This document shows, piece by piece, positions 33,606-42,654 of a stretch of 64,000 nt of DNA. The stretch is from the NCBI RefSeq assembly GCF_015207505.1, contig NZ_JADEWT010000008.1:29809-93808 (forward strand), given 5' to 3'. How positions within the stretch are numbered: the first letter of the stretch is position 1; each line of letters begins with the position of its first letter. The notes under the pieces were generated by a model. That model did not search any database, was not told where the DNA came from, and was given only the letters and a program-made list of their open reading frames with translations. A program made the position numbers and the translations under genes. The DNA comes from Tychonema sp. LEGE 06208. GTDB lineage: Bacteria; Cyanobacteriota; Cyanobacteriia; Cyanobacteriales; Microcoleaceae.

Positions 33606-35126
33606 ATGGTAGTAGCAGCACCTGTTCAATCCGGCAATCAGTCGATTTTTCAAGGTCGTTACGACAACTTTATCGGCGGTAAGTGGGTAGCGCCGGTGAA
33701 AGGGAAATATTCGGAAAACCTTTCTCCAATTACAGGAAAATCAATTTGTCAAATCCCCCGATCGAGCGCCGAGGATGTAGAATTGGCACTGGATGCCGCC
33801 CACAGCGCGAAAGACAAGTGGGGTAAGACGAGCCCAGCAGACAGGGCGCGGGTGTTGCACAAAATAGCCGATCGCATGGAAGAAAACCTCGATCGCCTAG
33901 CCACCGCCGAAACCTGGGACAACGGTAAACCAATTCGCGAAACCCGCCTCGCAGACATCCCGCTGGCGATCGACCATTTCCGCTACTTCGCAAGCTGCAT
34001 CCGAGCCCAAGAAGGGTCGATCGGCGAACTCGACGGCACAACAGTCGCCTACCACTTCCACGAACCCCTAGGTGTCATCGGACAAATCATCCCTTGGAAC
34101 TTCCCCATCCTAATGGCCGCCTGGAAACTCGCCCCAGCCCTGGCCGCCGGTAACTGCGTAGTCCTCAAACCAGCCGGGCCCACCCCCGCCTCAATCTTGG
34201 TACTGATGGAAATCATCGCGGACTTAGTACCAGACGGCGTAATCAACGTCGTTAACGGGCCCGGTGCCGAAATCGGCAAAACCCTCGCCACCAGCCCCCG
34301 CATTGCCAAAGTAGCCTTCACCGGCGAAACAACTACGGGCCGGATGATTATGCAGTACGCCTCCCAAAATGTCATCCCCGTCACCCTAGAATTAGGCGGC
34401 AAATCCCCCAACATTTTCTTTGAAGATGTCTGCGCCCAAGACGACGAATTCCTCGACAAAGCAGTCGAAGGATTTGTGATGTTTGCTTTCAACCAAGGCG
34501 AAGTTTGCACCTGTCCTTCGCGGGCGTTAATTCAGGAGTCAATCTACGATAGATTTATGGAAAGGGCGATCGATCGCATCCGCCAAATCAAACAAAACAA
34601 CCCCCTAGATCCGACAACCGCCCTAGGCGCGCAAGTCTCCATCAACCAGATGGAAAAAATCGCCGAATACGTCAAAATCGGACACGCCGAAGGCGCAGAA
34701 TGTCTAATTGGTGGCGAAAGAAACATCCTATCCGGCGACTTGCAAGAAGGCTATTACTTCCAGCCAACAGTCTTCAAAGGAAACAACAAAATGCGAATTT
34801 TCCAAGAAGAAATCTTCGGCCCAGTATTAGCTGTTACCACATTCAAAGACGAAACCGAAGCCTTAGAAATTGCCAACGATACCCTCTACGGCTTAGGTGC
34901 AGGAGTTTGGACTCGCGACATCAACACCGCCTACCGCATGGGCCGCGCCATCCAAGCAGGCCGCGTCTGGACAAACTGCTATCATTTGTATCCCGCCCAC
35001 GCAGCCTTCGGCGGCTACAAATCATCCGGTATCGGCCGCGAAAATCACAAAATGATGTTGGATCACTACCAACAAACCAAGAACTTATTAGTCAGCTACA
35101 GCCCCAAAGCTTTAGGCTTCTTCTAA
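33606..35126 (+). CDS. NAD-dependent aldehyde dehydrogenase
   Basis: The 506-residue protein is a complete ALDH. It has the nucleotide-binding [33 protein letters not shown] with the general-base Glu, and [12 protein letters not shown] with the catalytic Cys. [13 protein letters not shown] and the C-terminal [11 protein letters not shown] are also standard. It resembles the ExaC/acetaldehyde-type group that pairs with DUF779, oxidising a small aldehyde to acid with NAD. The DUF779 gene follows, and the two are commonly neighbours. The start ATG at 33606 follows a GCAGGT sequence. Confidence 0.95.
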   Translation: MVVAAPVQSGNQSIFQGRYDNFIGGKWVAPVKGKYSENLSPITGKSICQIPRSSAEDVELALDAAHSAKDKWGKTSPADRARVLHKIADRMEENLDRLATAETWDNGKPIRETRLADIPLAIDHFRYFASCIRAQEGSIGELDGTTVAYHFHEPLGVIGQIIPWNFPILMAAWKLAPALAAGNCVVLKPAGPTPASILVLMEIIADLVPDGVINVVNGPGAEIGKTLATSPRIAKVAFTGETTTGRMIMQYASQNVIPVTLELGGKSPNIFFEDVCAQDDEFLDKAVEGFVMFAFNQGEVCTCPSRALIQESIYDRFMERAIDRIRQIKQNNPLDPTTALGAQVSINQMEKIAEYVKIGHAEGAECLIGGERNILSGDLQEGYYFQPTVFKGNNKMRIFQEEIFGPVLAVTTFKDETEALEIANDTLYGLGAGVWTRDINTAYRMGRAIQAGRVWTNCYHLYPAHAAFGGYKSSGIGRENHKMMLDHYQQTKNLLVSYSPKALGFF

Positions 35127-35200
35127 GGCTTTAAATACTGAAAAAAAAAGGAAGAAGGACCAACTTCAAGAATTCGTCAACTCCTTCTTTCTCTCTTTCC

Positions 35201-35238
35201 TCTCCTTCTCTGCGCCCTCTGCGCCCTCTGCGGTTAAT
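35201..35238 (-). repeat. AACCGCAGAG dispersed repeat (reverse)
   Basis: ctccttctctgcgccctctg, then cgccctctgcggttaat. It faces the forward copy at 35668-35712 so that the DUF779 gene lies between inverted copies. Confidence 0.75.
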
Positions 35239-35291
35239 AAAAAAAAATCTCATTCACAAACAAAATAAAATTGCTACACAAACAGGATAAA

Positions 35292-35639
35292 ATGGGAAAT
35301 ATCCAAAAAGTCACAGCCACAGAAGCCGCTTTAAAATTAATCAACCATCTCAAAACTCAACACGGAGAATTGATGTTTCACCAATCCGGCGGTTGCTGCG
35401 ACGGTAGTTCCCCCATGTGCTTTCCCGATGGCGAATTGATAATCGGTGATGGTGACGTATTACTCGGCGAAATAGGCGGTTGTCCCTTTTATATTGGAGC
35501 GCAGCAATACGAACATTGGAAGAAAACGCAGTTAATTATTGACGTAGCATCCGGGCCCGGAGGCAGCGATTTTTCCCTGGAAGGGCCGGATGGAGAGCGT
35601 TTTATTACTCGTTCCAGCTTATTTGTTAATGCTGATTGA
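35292..35639 (+). CDS. DUF779 family protein
   Basis: The 115-residue protein has the DUF779 core LMFHQSGGCCDGSSPMCFPD and DVLLGEIGGCPFYIGAQQYE, with closely spaced cysteines suited to metal or Fe-S binding. A longer frame begins with TTG at 35271, but AGGA directly upstream of the ATG at 35292 supports this start. DUF779 genes frequently neighbour aldehyde dehydrogenases, and a role in aldehyde metabolism is inferred from this. The chemistry is unknown to me. Confidence 0.88.
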   Translation: MGNIQKVTATEAALKLINHLKTQHGELMFHQSGGCCDGSSPMCFPDGELIIGDGDVLLGEIGGCPFYIGAQQYEHWKKTQLIIDVASGPGGSDFSLEGPDGERFITRSSLFVNAD

Positions 35640-35667
35640 CTTTGTTTAGTTTAATTTTATTTGCAAT

Positions 35668-35712
35668 GAACCGCAGAGGGCGCAGAGGGCGCAGAGAAAG
35701 AGGAAAGAGAGA
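35668..35712 (+). repeat. AACCGCAGAG dispersed repeat (forward)
   Basis: gaaccgcagagggcgcagag, then ggcgcagagaaagaggaaag. It is the third copy around the aldehyde dehydrogenase/DUF779 genes. Confidence 0.75.
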
Positions 35713-35762
35713 AATAATATTTCTATTGAGAAGTTGGGCGTTTTTTGCGGTGTTTACTTTGT

Positions 35763-36230
35763 TTAGGGCAAACGCATTTCCTCAATAAATGAGATGCCAT
35801 CAAAAATGCCATTTTTAAAGGCTTGAGTGCTGCGAACTCGCTGATTTTCGCTGATTAATGTCATTGTTTCAACGAAGGTTATCAGTGCGTTATCTTGGGT
35901 TTTAGTTGCCCGAAAGCAAACGGTTTCTTGGCCGGCATCCCACGCAATTGCCGCAAAATCAGAATAACTGCTAGAAGACAGTTTCAAAATCTGATTTTCA
36001 AACTCTCCTTGAAAATTAAGCTGGAGGCGAGAACCGTCTGAGTATTGGTAATTATTAATTTGTCGGTAGTGACTTCCTTCAATCGTTACGGTAAAATTAC
36101 CGAAGAAGCTGCGAGCAAACTGTCCGCGAGTATCGGTTTTAATGTACTCGCCTTGCCAAGTGCCAATGTGACGTGTGAAAATTTCCGGTACTTTTTCTAA
36201 ATCAGGAGGGTAAGATATATTTTCTGACAT
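35763..36230 (-). CDS. Lipocalin-like protein (DUF3598/CpcS-like)
   Basis: The 155-residue protein resembles cyanobacterial DUF3598/lipocalin-fold proteins: HIGTWQGEYIKTDTRGQFAR, IEGSHYRQINNYQYSDGS and TFVETMTLISENQRVRSTQA describe alternating strands of a small beta-barrel. Such proteins bind hydrophobic ligands, and some relatives handle phycobilins or isoprenoid products. It lies 24 bp downstream of the FAD-dependent monooxygenase on the same strand, so a joint role is likely, perhaps ligand carrier plus oxidation. The ligand is unknown. Confidence 0.65.
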   Translation of the reverse strand: MSENISYPPDLEKVPEIFTRHIGTWQGEYIKTDTRGQFARSFFGNFTVTIEGSHYRQINNYQYSDGSRLQLNFQGEFENQILKLSSSSYSDFAAIAWDAGQETVCFRATKTQDNALITFVETMTLISENQRVRSTQAFKNGIFDGISFIEEMRLP

Positions 36231-36254
36231 CGGGATTGCTCCTATTTGCTATTT

Positions 36255-37325
36255 CTAGCGGCGACCTATTTTCAGACTCATTTCACGGCTAGTACGTTGA
36301 TATTCGTGGACTATTGGAAGTCTTTCAGCTTGAAAATTTTCTAGCGCTTCGGGAATATTCGCACTCTCTGCGAGATGTTTGGTTAAATACAAACCATCTT
36401 CCCAACCAGAAGTCATTCCTCTAGCGCGTGTGGAACTTTTGGCGTGGGCCGCATCTCCTATTAAGATAACACGACTATCATAGATTTTTGGTAGGGGGTC
36501 AATGTCGTAGGAAAAACGACAGACTATATTTTCGACTGGGGTTGATTCAATTAGTTTTCTGGCATCGTCTGGGAGTTTTGCTAGTTCTTGGGGAGGAATG
36601 ATAGTATTATTTGGTTGCAGTTTTCCGATTTCGGAGTCGGCGCGTTCTTTTTCGATAAAGAAACCCCAATGAGTGCGCCCTCCACCAATGTGAAAGAAGT
36701 TGGCATAAATTCCCCTACCGCGTACATACACAAAAAAGTTTCCTTCTGGACAGAAGCTATTATCTTCGACTATTCCTCGCCAAACGATATCGCCTAAATA
36801 GAATAGTTCTACGTTGGGAACTATAGATTGACGAACTTTTGAGACGATTCCATCGGCACCAATTAACAGGTCGCCTTCCCATTTACTGCCATCTTTAAAG
36901 TGGGCGATGGCACTGTGCTCGGTTTGGGCGATCGATGCTAATTCTGCATTAAAATGAAGGCATTCTGGGGGTAATTCGTCGAGGATTGCTTCTAATATAG
37001 CTTTGCGGTGTACCAGCATTCCGGGGAGTTCGTTTTCTTCGTAGGTGACGGGTTCGGAATTGATGACACCGCCGCGCAGGTTGCGAAACTCGAATACTTT
37101 GACAGCATCGCCCGAATTGATAATTTTTTCGGTAATTTCCGGGTTGCCTTGATGCAGTGCTTGCATACCTGGTTGTACGATCAGGATACCGCAGCCGTCG
37201 GTGCGCGGATGGGGTGCTTTTTCAAACAAATCAACCTGAAACCCTTGTTGAATCAGCAGAATTGCCAGATACGATCCTGATGTTCCTGCGCCGATAATAC
37301 CTATCCGGGTCTGGGACGGAACCAT
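36255..37325 (-). CDS. FAD-dependent monooxygenase (PHBH-like)
   Basis: The 356-residue protein has the complete FAD monooxygenase signature: IGIIGAGTSGSYLAILLI near the N-terminus, GDLLIGADGIVSKVRQ (the DG motif) and VILIGDAAHAKSSTRARGMT (the GD motif). It uses NAD(P)H and oxygen to hydroxylate or epoxidise an organic substrate. It is shorter than many members because it ends soon after the last helix. The lipocalin-like gene follows within an apparent operon. The substrate cannot be inferred. Confidence 0.88.
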   Translation of the reverse strand: MVPSQTRIGIIGAGTSGSYLAILLIQQGFQVDLFEKAPHPRTDGCGILIVQPGMQALHQGNPEITEKIINSGDAVKVFEFRNLRGGVINSEPVTYEENELPGMLVHRKAILEAILDELPPECLHFNAELASIAQTEHSAIAHFKDGSKWEGDLLIGADGIVSKVRQSIVPNVELFYLGDIVWRGIVEDNSFCPEGNFFVYVRGRGIYANFFHIGGGRTHWGFFIEKERADSEIGKLQPNNTIIPPQELAKLPDDARKLIESTPVENIVCRFSYDIDPLPKIYDSRVILIGDAAHAKSSTRARGMTSGWEDGLYLTKHLAESANIPEALENFQAERLPIVHEYQRTSREMSLKIGRR

Positions 37326-37820
37326 TTGTGCTGCTCCTGATTTAAGATGGTCGATCGCTCCTCAAGGAATATTATAATTACATAAAATAAGATTTGGGCA
37401 AAATCTCAACGGGCGATCGAGCTTTTGCTGATAGCGACAGGTTTCAAGCTGTCGCTAAAATCAGTATTGGAAGCGATGCAGGATGAATAATTAATATCAT
37501 GTCAGCTTTAACGATCCTATTGGTTTGATCCTTCGGATTTTAGTTGTTTTTTTCCTATAACTAACGTCCGAACGATCGAATCGTTTTGATTGCGATCGAT
37601 CGACCGCACATAATATAATCGGTGAATTGAAAATTCTCACACTCAGGAACGAAAAGTTAATAACTCAAGCATCTGTCACGCTTTTCTATCTCCACAAGTC
37701 GCGAGGTAAAAAGAAGCAGAGCCTCCGCACCTGCATTACCAGGCAGAGCCTGGTAACGAGTAATAAAAAAAATGCTTTTTTCCAAATTGAAAATTCTCGC
37801 ACTCAAAACTTAAAACCACA
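37326..37820. other. Intergenic region with hairpin and REP-like copy
   Basis: It contains the hairpin TAGCGACAG/CTGTCGCTA (37432-37440 with 37449-37457) and a REP-like copy at 37713-37763. A 65-codon plus-strand frame at 37627 covers the repeat and is not supported. Confidence 0.55.
37713..37763. repeat. REP-like palindrome, solitary copy
   Basis: gcagagcctccgcacctgca, then ttaccaggcagagcctggta, then acgag. It shares its layout and GGCAGAGCCTGG core with the two copies bracketing the RAYT pseudogene at 49198-49737. Confidence 0.7.
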
Positions 37821-38372
37821 TTAAGCTTTAGGACTGGTAATTAAAGCCAACTCAACTTTCTCATCAGGCTTTTGAGTGACTTGTGCATCCAAACCCGGGC
37901 CAAAGAATTTAGCTATTTTTTCTTGCTTTTCTTCCCAAACTTCGATCGGTATCAGTGGCGAATAAAACTCTAGAATTAACCCGTAAGCACCATCCACATC
38001 TACTTCCCGCAACCCTTGGAGGACAGGCCGTTCCTCGTCTGTCGGGGCCAGCCCCAAGCGCTCCAGAGAATCATCTAAGTGCGCGGGTTGGCCGTAGCGA
38101 AATCGGGTGATATCTTTGCGGACTTGGTTTTGAGTCTCCGTGGCCTGACTTTCTCGCAGGAGGAGAACTTCGGGAGAGGTGGGTTGGGTGAACTCCGCTG
38201 GTTCGAGTTCGGCTGCTTTCAGCGCTAACCCTCCCAACAACAGCGGAATTCCATAAAAAAACCCGGCTAGATTTAAGGTAGGTTTGTCGGTGAAGTAGGC
38301 ATAGAAACCGACTACTGCTAGGATACCGCCCACAACTAAGGCTAGGCTTGCTAAAGAAGTTTTACGTAACAT
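37821..38372 (-). CDS. DUF2854 membrane protein
   Basis: The 183-residue protein starts MLRKTSLASLALVVGGILAV and has two transmembrane segments in its first 60 residues. A soluble domain containing LRESQATETQNQVRKDITRF and ILEFYSPLIPIEVWEEKQEK follows. This is the DUF2854 family of cyanobacteria and plastids, function unknown. An upstream frame to 38531 would add an unsupported 53-residue leader; the ATG at 38372 is preferred because hydrophobic membrane segments begin there. Confidence 0.88.
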   Translation of the reverse strand: MLRKTSLASLALVVGGILAVVGFYAYFTDKPTLNLAGFFYGIPLLLGGLALKAAELEPAEFTQPTSPEVLLLRESQATETQNQVRKDITRFRYGQPAHLDDSLERLGLAPTDEERPVLQGLREVDVDGAYGLILEFYSPLIPIEVWEEKQEKIAKFFGPGLDAQVTQKPDEKVELALITSPKA

Positions 38373-38689
38373 ATTCGTGAGGTAAGTAGTCCGACAGAAA
38401 CAAGATACTTTAATTATTATCGGGCAAAAAGTATGGAAAAAATTTAGTTTTTTTGCCAAAATACCTGCGAAAACTGCTAGCGTCAATAAGGGCGGGAGGG
38501 CTGTGCGCGCACAATCTTGTCTCTCGCCCAAAACTTATCCCGCTTTCCCCAGCGGCCTTGCGACTGGTAAATATCCGTGTAAATTGTGTGGCGCGGGTTC
38601 CAGAAGGCAATCGAGATCGGCAGTATGATTAAAGTATAGAGATTTGAACTTGCGATCGACCATCTTGCCCTTTCAACCAATTTTCGGAC
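38373..38689. other. Divergent intergenic region
   Basis: This 317-bp stretch separates the DUF2854 gene from the plus-strand 38690 gene and must hold both promoters. No repeats were found, and overlapping minus frames at 38410-38680 are not supported. Confidence 0.5.
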
Positions 38690-38950
38690 ATGATCAAAGA
38701 CGAAGACAGAAAAACTGCGGTAACAAACAAGTCGGTTCTAGAGCAGATTAACTCGCTCAAACGCGAAGATGAAAGGCTTTATAATATCTTAGCGATCGAT
38801 GTCTGGGCCCTAGCCAAGACGATGGACGAATATCAACCGGGATTTTGGTCGGCTTTTATGAAAAATCGCGAGAAAGCTCTGAAGCGATTTTTAACTGAAG
38901 TGATGAAAAACAAACCCGCAGATTCTAAGCGTCCGCCTTTTCTGCGTTGA
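38690..38950 (+). CDS. Small conserved cyanobacterial protein, unknown function
   Basis: The 86-residue protein is charged and largely helical, with NSLKREDERLYNILAIDVWA and LAKTMDEYQPGFWSAFMKNR. No family name is known to me. Trp and acidic residues in the centre look conserved. It is followed by the small 57-residue gene at 39142; the two may be an operon of small regulatory or accessory proteins. Confidence 0.65.
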   Translation: MIKDEDRKTAVTNKSVLEQINSLKREDERLYNILAIDVWALAKTMDEYQPGFWSAFMKNREKALKRFLTEVMKNKPADSKRPPFLR

Positions 38951-39141
38951 AGTTTAGCTCATTTTTTGAGGTACAATCAAAATATAACACAGATTCAAAA
39001 ACCCCGATCGCGTTCGTCACTTACAATATAAAAAACAGTGAAGGACGAACTCAGAAATCCATGTCGGCGAATTAAAAATTCTCGTCTGTTCGCAGGGGGA
39101 ATGTCAAATATTTTTGTTAATAGTAGCAAAGGCGAAAAACA

Positions 39142-39315
39142 ATGGATGCACAGACAATTAAAGAGCGCGTAGCAGAAATCGAAATCAAGCGGGAATCTCT
39201 CGTGCGGCTGTTAGATCGATCGGACTTGGGATCTCTGAGAATCGATGTCAGTCAGGCGATCGAGGAAATTGACGATTTGTTAGAAGAATTTAAGCGTACT
39301 TTTAACAGTCATTAG
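39142..39315 (+). CDS. Small helical protein (57 aa)
   Basis: This frame is too short for routine detection. It starts MDAQTIKERVAEIEIKRESL, then VRLLDRSDLGSLRIDVSQAI, and ends EEIDDLLEEFKRTFNSH: a charged, coiled-coil-like helix with acidic heptad pattern. The TAG stop is supplied by the first unit of the heptanucleotide array that follows. Amphipathic composition and a start at the right distance from the previous gene support it. The function is unknown. Confidence 0.55.
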   Translation: MDAQTIKERVAEIEIKRESLVRLLDRSDLGSLRIDVSQAIEEIDDLLEEFKRTFNSH

Positions 39316-39453
39316 TCATTAGTCATTAGTCATTAGTTGTTAGTTGTTAGTTGTTGGTTGTTGGTTGTTAGTGGTTAGTTGTTAGTTGTTAGTTGTTAGT
39401 CAACACTCAACAGTCAACAGTCAACAGTCATCAGTCATTGGTCATCAGTTGTT
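39307..39453. repeat. Heptanucleotide array (CATTAGT, TAGTTGT, CAACAGT)
   Basis: Runs of ATTAGTC, TAGTTGT and CAACAGT 7-mers directly follow, and overlap the stop of, the 57-residue gene. They end at the family-1 MITE at 39457. Confidence 0.93.
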
Positions 39454-39456
39454 AGC

Positions 39457-39554
39457 TAAGCGGCAGCGCATTTAATTTTTATAGTTATGTTAGTAAAAAT
39501 TTTGTAGCCCCCAGAACCCGCCATGACATTGAAAATTAAATGCACAATAGCTTA
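39457..39554. mobile_element. MITE-like element, family 1, short copy D (98 bp)
   Basis: Left end TAAGCGGCAGCGCATTTAATTTT and right end AAAATTAAATGCACAATAGCTTA (complementary to the left with a few mismatches). The TTGTGCAT core links it to the copies at 3071, 50939 and 63939, though the subterminal part differs. Confidence 0.65.
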
Positions 39555-39591
39555 ATAGGTAACAAGAACAGACAACTGCTAACTGCAAATT

Positions 39592-39635
39592 TTACTAATG
39601 ACTGATGACTGATGACTAACAACTAACAACTATTG
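39592..39635. repeat. Heptanucleotide array (GACTGAT/AACTAAC)
   Basis: A 7-bp array immediately before the ppk1 stop codon; the ppk1 coding end at 39637 follows directly. Confidence 0.85.
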
Positions 39636-39636
39636 A

Positions 39637-41817
39637 CTAATTCATCGCCATATCCATCAAAATCTGTTGGGAACTAACCTCCGGGTTATTAGCAGGCGGC
39701 CGCCGCTGAGAATAGTGTCCCCCAGGTTGCAAATCCCAGGCTTGACGGTTGTCCGCCAACATCACACCCAAAATTTCTTGTAACTCCATCACTATAGTCG
39801 GATCTTCCACTTGGACGATCGCCTCAACCCGTCTTGTAAGATTGCGCTGCATCCAGTCAGCAGAACCAATATACACCTCTTCGTCGCCACCGTTGAAAAA
39901 ATAAAACATCCGCGAATGCTCTAAAAAGCGGCCGATAATACTGATAACCTTGATATTTTCGCTAACACCCTCAACGCCCGGACGCAAACAGCAAATCCCC
40001 CGCACAATCAAATCAATTTTAACTCCCGCTTGCGAAGCTTCGTACAAAGCAACAATGATTTGAGGGTCAACTAAAGCATTCATTTTAGCAACAATCCGGC
40101 CGCAGCTACCCATGCCGCTATCACTATTCGACCGACAGAATTCTGCCTCGCGGCGGATTAATGCTAAAAATCGATCGCGCATATTGACCGGCGCAACCAA
40201 CAATTTTCGATAAGATATCTGCCGCGAATAACCGGTTAAATAATTAAACAAGTCCGTCAAATCCGCACCCAAATCTTCGCGACAACTCAACAAACCCACA
40301 TCAGTATACAGTCCAGCCGTTTTCGGGTTGTAATTTCCCGTGCCGATGTGGACGTAGCGACGAATAAATCCGTCCTCGCGGCGCACTACCATCACAATCT
40401 TGGTGTGGGTTTTTAGTCCCACCAAACCGTAAACAACGTGCACTCCAGCTTGTTCTAACTTGCGAGCCCAATTAATATTATTTTCTTCGTCAAACCGGGC
40501 TTTAAGCTCGACTAAAACGGCTACCTGCTTGCCGTTTTCCGCTGCTTCAATTAAGGCACTGACGATCGGCGAATCACCAGAAGTGCGGTATAAAGTCATC
40601 TTAATGGCTAACACGGAGCGATCGTGCGCCGCCTCAGTAATAAACCGCTGCACCGTCGCCGCAAACGAGTGATAGGGATGGTGCAGCATCACATCTCCCT
40701 GGCGGATAGTCGTGAAAATATCCTCACCATCCTCAACATCCAACATCGATTTGCCTAAAACTGGCGATTGCGAATTCCGCAAGCGCGGCGGCACCACCGG
40801 AGTCCACGGGGGGTCTTTCAGTTCCGGCACCGGCAGCCCGACAAAAGACATCAAATCCTTGAGGCCTAGCAGCCCCTCTACGACGTAAACATCCTGCTCC
40901 CCGAGATCCAACTCATCCTTCAACATATCTCGCACAGCAGGCGGCATAACCGCTTGAATTTCCAGGCGCACCGCAGAACCTGTAAACCGACGCTTGCGGA
41001 GTTCCTGTTCTATAGCCAGCAGCAAATCCTCCGCCTCATCTTCCTCCACAGTCAAATCAGCATTGCGAGTAATGCGGAACGGGTGATATTCCTGAATGTC
41101 CATCCCCGGAAACAAAGCCTCTAAATTGTGCGCGATTACCTGTTCTAGAGGTACCCCCGTCCACACAGGAGACTTGCCTTTTTGCTGCCATTGCAAATCC
41201 CCCGGTAGCTGCAAAAATCGAGGCAAAACCTGCGGTACTTTGACGCGGGCAAACAATTCCTCCTGGGTGTTCGGGTCTCTGACAACAACTGCTAAATTGA
41301 GGCTGAGATTGGAAAGGAAAGGGAATGGGTGGCTGGGGTCAACCGCTAGGGGTGTGAGTACGGGAAATACTTGTTCTTGGAAGTAGCGGTGCAAGTAATT
41401 GCGCTGTTCTTGATTGAGGTCGATGTAGTCGAGAATGTGGATGCCGTTTGCTACTAATTTCGGCCGCAGGGTTTGGTCAAAATAAGCGTGTTGCTGAGTA
41501 ACCATCGGCAACAAGCGCTTGTGGATGGCATCTAGCTGTTCTTGGGGCTTGCTGCCATCGGAGGTCAATTTGCTGACTTTTGCTTCTACTTGCTGCTTGA
41601 GTGCCGCCACGCGCACCATAAAGTATTCGTCTAGATTTGAGCTAAAAATAGCGAGAAATTTGAGTCTTTCTAGCAGGGGCGTGCGGGGGTCTAGGGCTTC
41701 GTGGAGCACGCGGTTGTTGAACTCCAGCCAGCTTTGTTCTCGGTTGAAGTAGTATTGCGGGTCGCTGAGGTTGATTTCGGTGTAGGTTTTGGTGGTGGTC
41801 TTTTTGGGCTTGGACAT
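39637..41817 (-). CDS. ppk1: Polyphosphate kinase 1
   Basis: The 726-residue protein is full-length PPK1. The N-terminal domain has EQSWLEFNNRVLHEALD and FSSNLDEYFMVRVAALKQQV. The phospholipase-D-like C-terminal halves contain RYVHIGTGNYNPKTAGLYTD, with the autophosphorylated His, and YFFNGGDEEVYIGSADWMQ. It makes inorganic polyphosphate reversibly from ATP at or near the membrane. Length and motif order are normal. It is monocistronic, flanked by a heptamer array downstream. Confidence 0.97.
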   Translation of the reverse strand: MSKPKKTTTKTYTEINLSDPQYYFNREQSWLEFNNRVLHEALDPRTPLLERLKFLAIFSSNLDEYFMVRVAALKQQVEAKVSKLTSDGSKPQEQLDAIHKRLLPMVTQQHAYFDQTLRPKLVANGIHILDYIDLNQEQRNYLHRYFQEQVFPVLTPLAVDPSHPFPFLSNLSLNLAVVVRDPNTQEELFARVKVPQVLPRFLQLPGDLQWQQKGKSPVWTGVPLEQVIAHNLEALFPGMDIQEYHPFRITRNADLTVEEDEAEDLLLAIEQELRKRRFTGSAVRLEIQAVMPPAVRDMLKDELDLGEQDVYVVEGLLGLKDLMSFVGLPVPELKDPPWTPVVPPRLRNSQSPVLGKSMLDVEDGEDIFTTIRQGDVMLHHPYHSFAATVQRFITEAAHDRSVLAIKMTLYRTSGDSPIVSALIEAAENGKQVAVLVELKARFDEENNINWARKLEQAGVHVVYGLVGLKTHTKIVMVVRREDGFIRRYVHIGTGNYNPKTAGLYTDVGLLSCREDLGADLTDLFNYLTGYSRQISYRKLLVAPVNMRDRFLALIRREAEFCRSNSDSGMGSCGRIVAKMNALVDPQIIVALYEASQAGVKIDLIVRGICCLRPGVEGVSENIKVISIIGRFLEHSRMFYFFNGGDEEVYIGSADWMQRNLTRRVEAIVQVEDPTIVMELQEILGVMLADNRQAWDLQPGGHYSQRRPPANNPEVSSQQILMDMAMN

Positions 41818-41990
41818 GGTTTGGGAATCTTGGGGGAGGCGGGCGTGATGGCTTTGGTGAATTAATATTGTAGGTTAAAGGATTTGTTCGTATCTGTTTT
41901 TGCTCGATCGCACTTAGGCATTGCACAACCCGAAAATCCGCCAGATATTTCAACCCCTACCGGACTTTCGGAGTGCCAAAACCCCCAAAA

Positions 41991-42230
41991 TCACGCACCA
42001 ATCCCCCCAATCCCATCCTGCACCGCCTGCAACAAATCCTCTCCATCCACCGCCAAATTTGTTAGCGGCAATTCCAGCGGTATATCGGTAATTAAGGCAA
42101 GGTGCGGTTTTTGCTCCAGGTTTTTGAGCTGCGGAATTAATCCCTTGAATTCCGGGGCGTTGCGGATTGCGGGGATATCTGGATCTGCGGGGAAGATTGT
42201 TTGATATAGTTGGGTACAGAGTTCTATTAA
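41991..42230 (-). pseudogene. C-terminal gene fragment, no start codon
   Basis: The minus frame reads IELCTQLYQTIFPADPDIPA, then IRNAPEFKGLIPQLKNLEQK and ends LQAVQDGIGGIGA at a TGA. A stop lies immediately upstream (TAATTA), and no ATG precedes it. Protein-like composition over 79 codons suggests the tail of a lost gene. The family was not recognised. The plus-strand frame at 41884-42204 is judged a shadow. Confidence 0.4.
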
Positions 42231-42654
42231 TTATTCTAGATACTCATAATTTACACCTACTAATCGCTGCGTTTCTTGGTTGTTTTTTTTAAGATCATTT
42301 AATAGACCTCTCATCTCCTCGCGGTCAAAACAACTAAGGATCGAAAACTTAATAACTTAAGCAACTCCTACAGTCCTCTCTCCCGTAAATTGCAAGATCG
42401 AAGGAGGCTCTTCATCGCCCCAGAACAATTACTAGGAAGGGTTTAGTAACGAGCAATCACTTAAATTATTAAATTCTCATTCCTAAATTTCTACTATTTG
42501 ACTACAACAATTTTCTAGTTTTGAGAAATCTAATAATTAAACAACTATGGTGCGCCTAGCGCACCATACATAACTATTTTTACATTTTCTTCTTCCTTAT
42601 TCCTGATATCAACTCTTCCTATCAACAATCAACCATCAAATATCAACTCTTCCT
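42231..42654. other. Intergenic region with REP-like fragments and a hairpin
   Basis: Degenerate REP-like fragments (ggatcgaaaacttaataact and agtaacgagcaatcact) lie at about 42336-42480. They resemble parts of 37640-37765. A hairpin with arms TATGGTGCGC/GCGCACCATA is at 42546-42568. No gene was identified. Confidence 0.5.
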
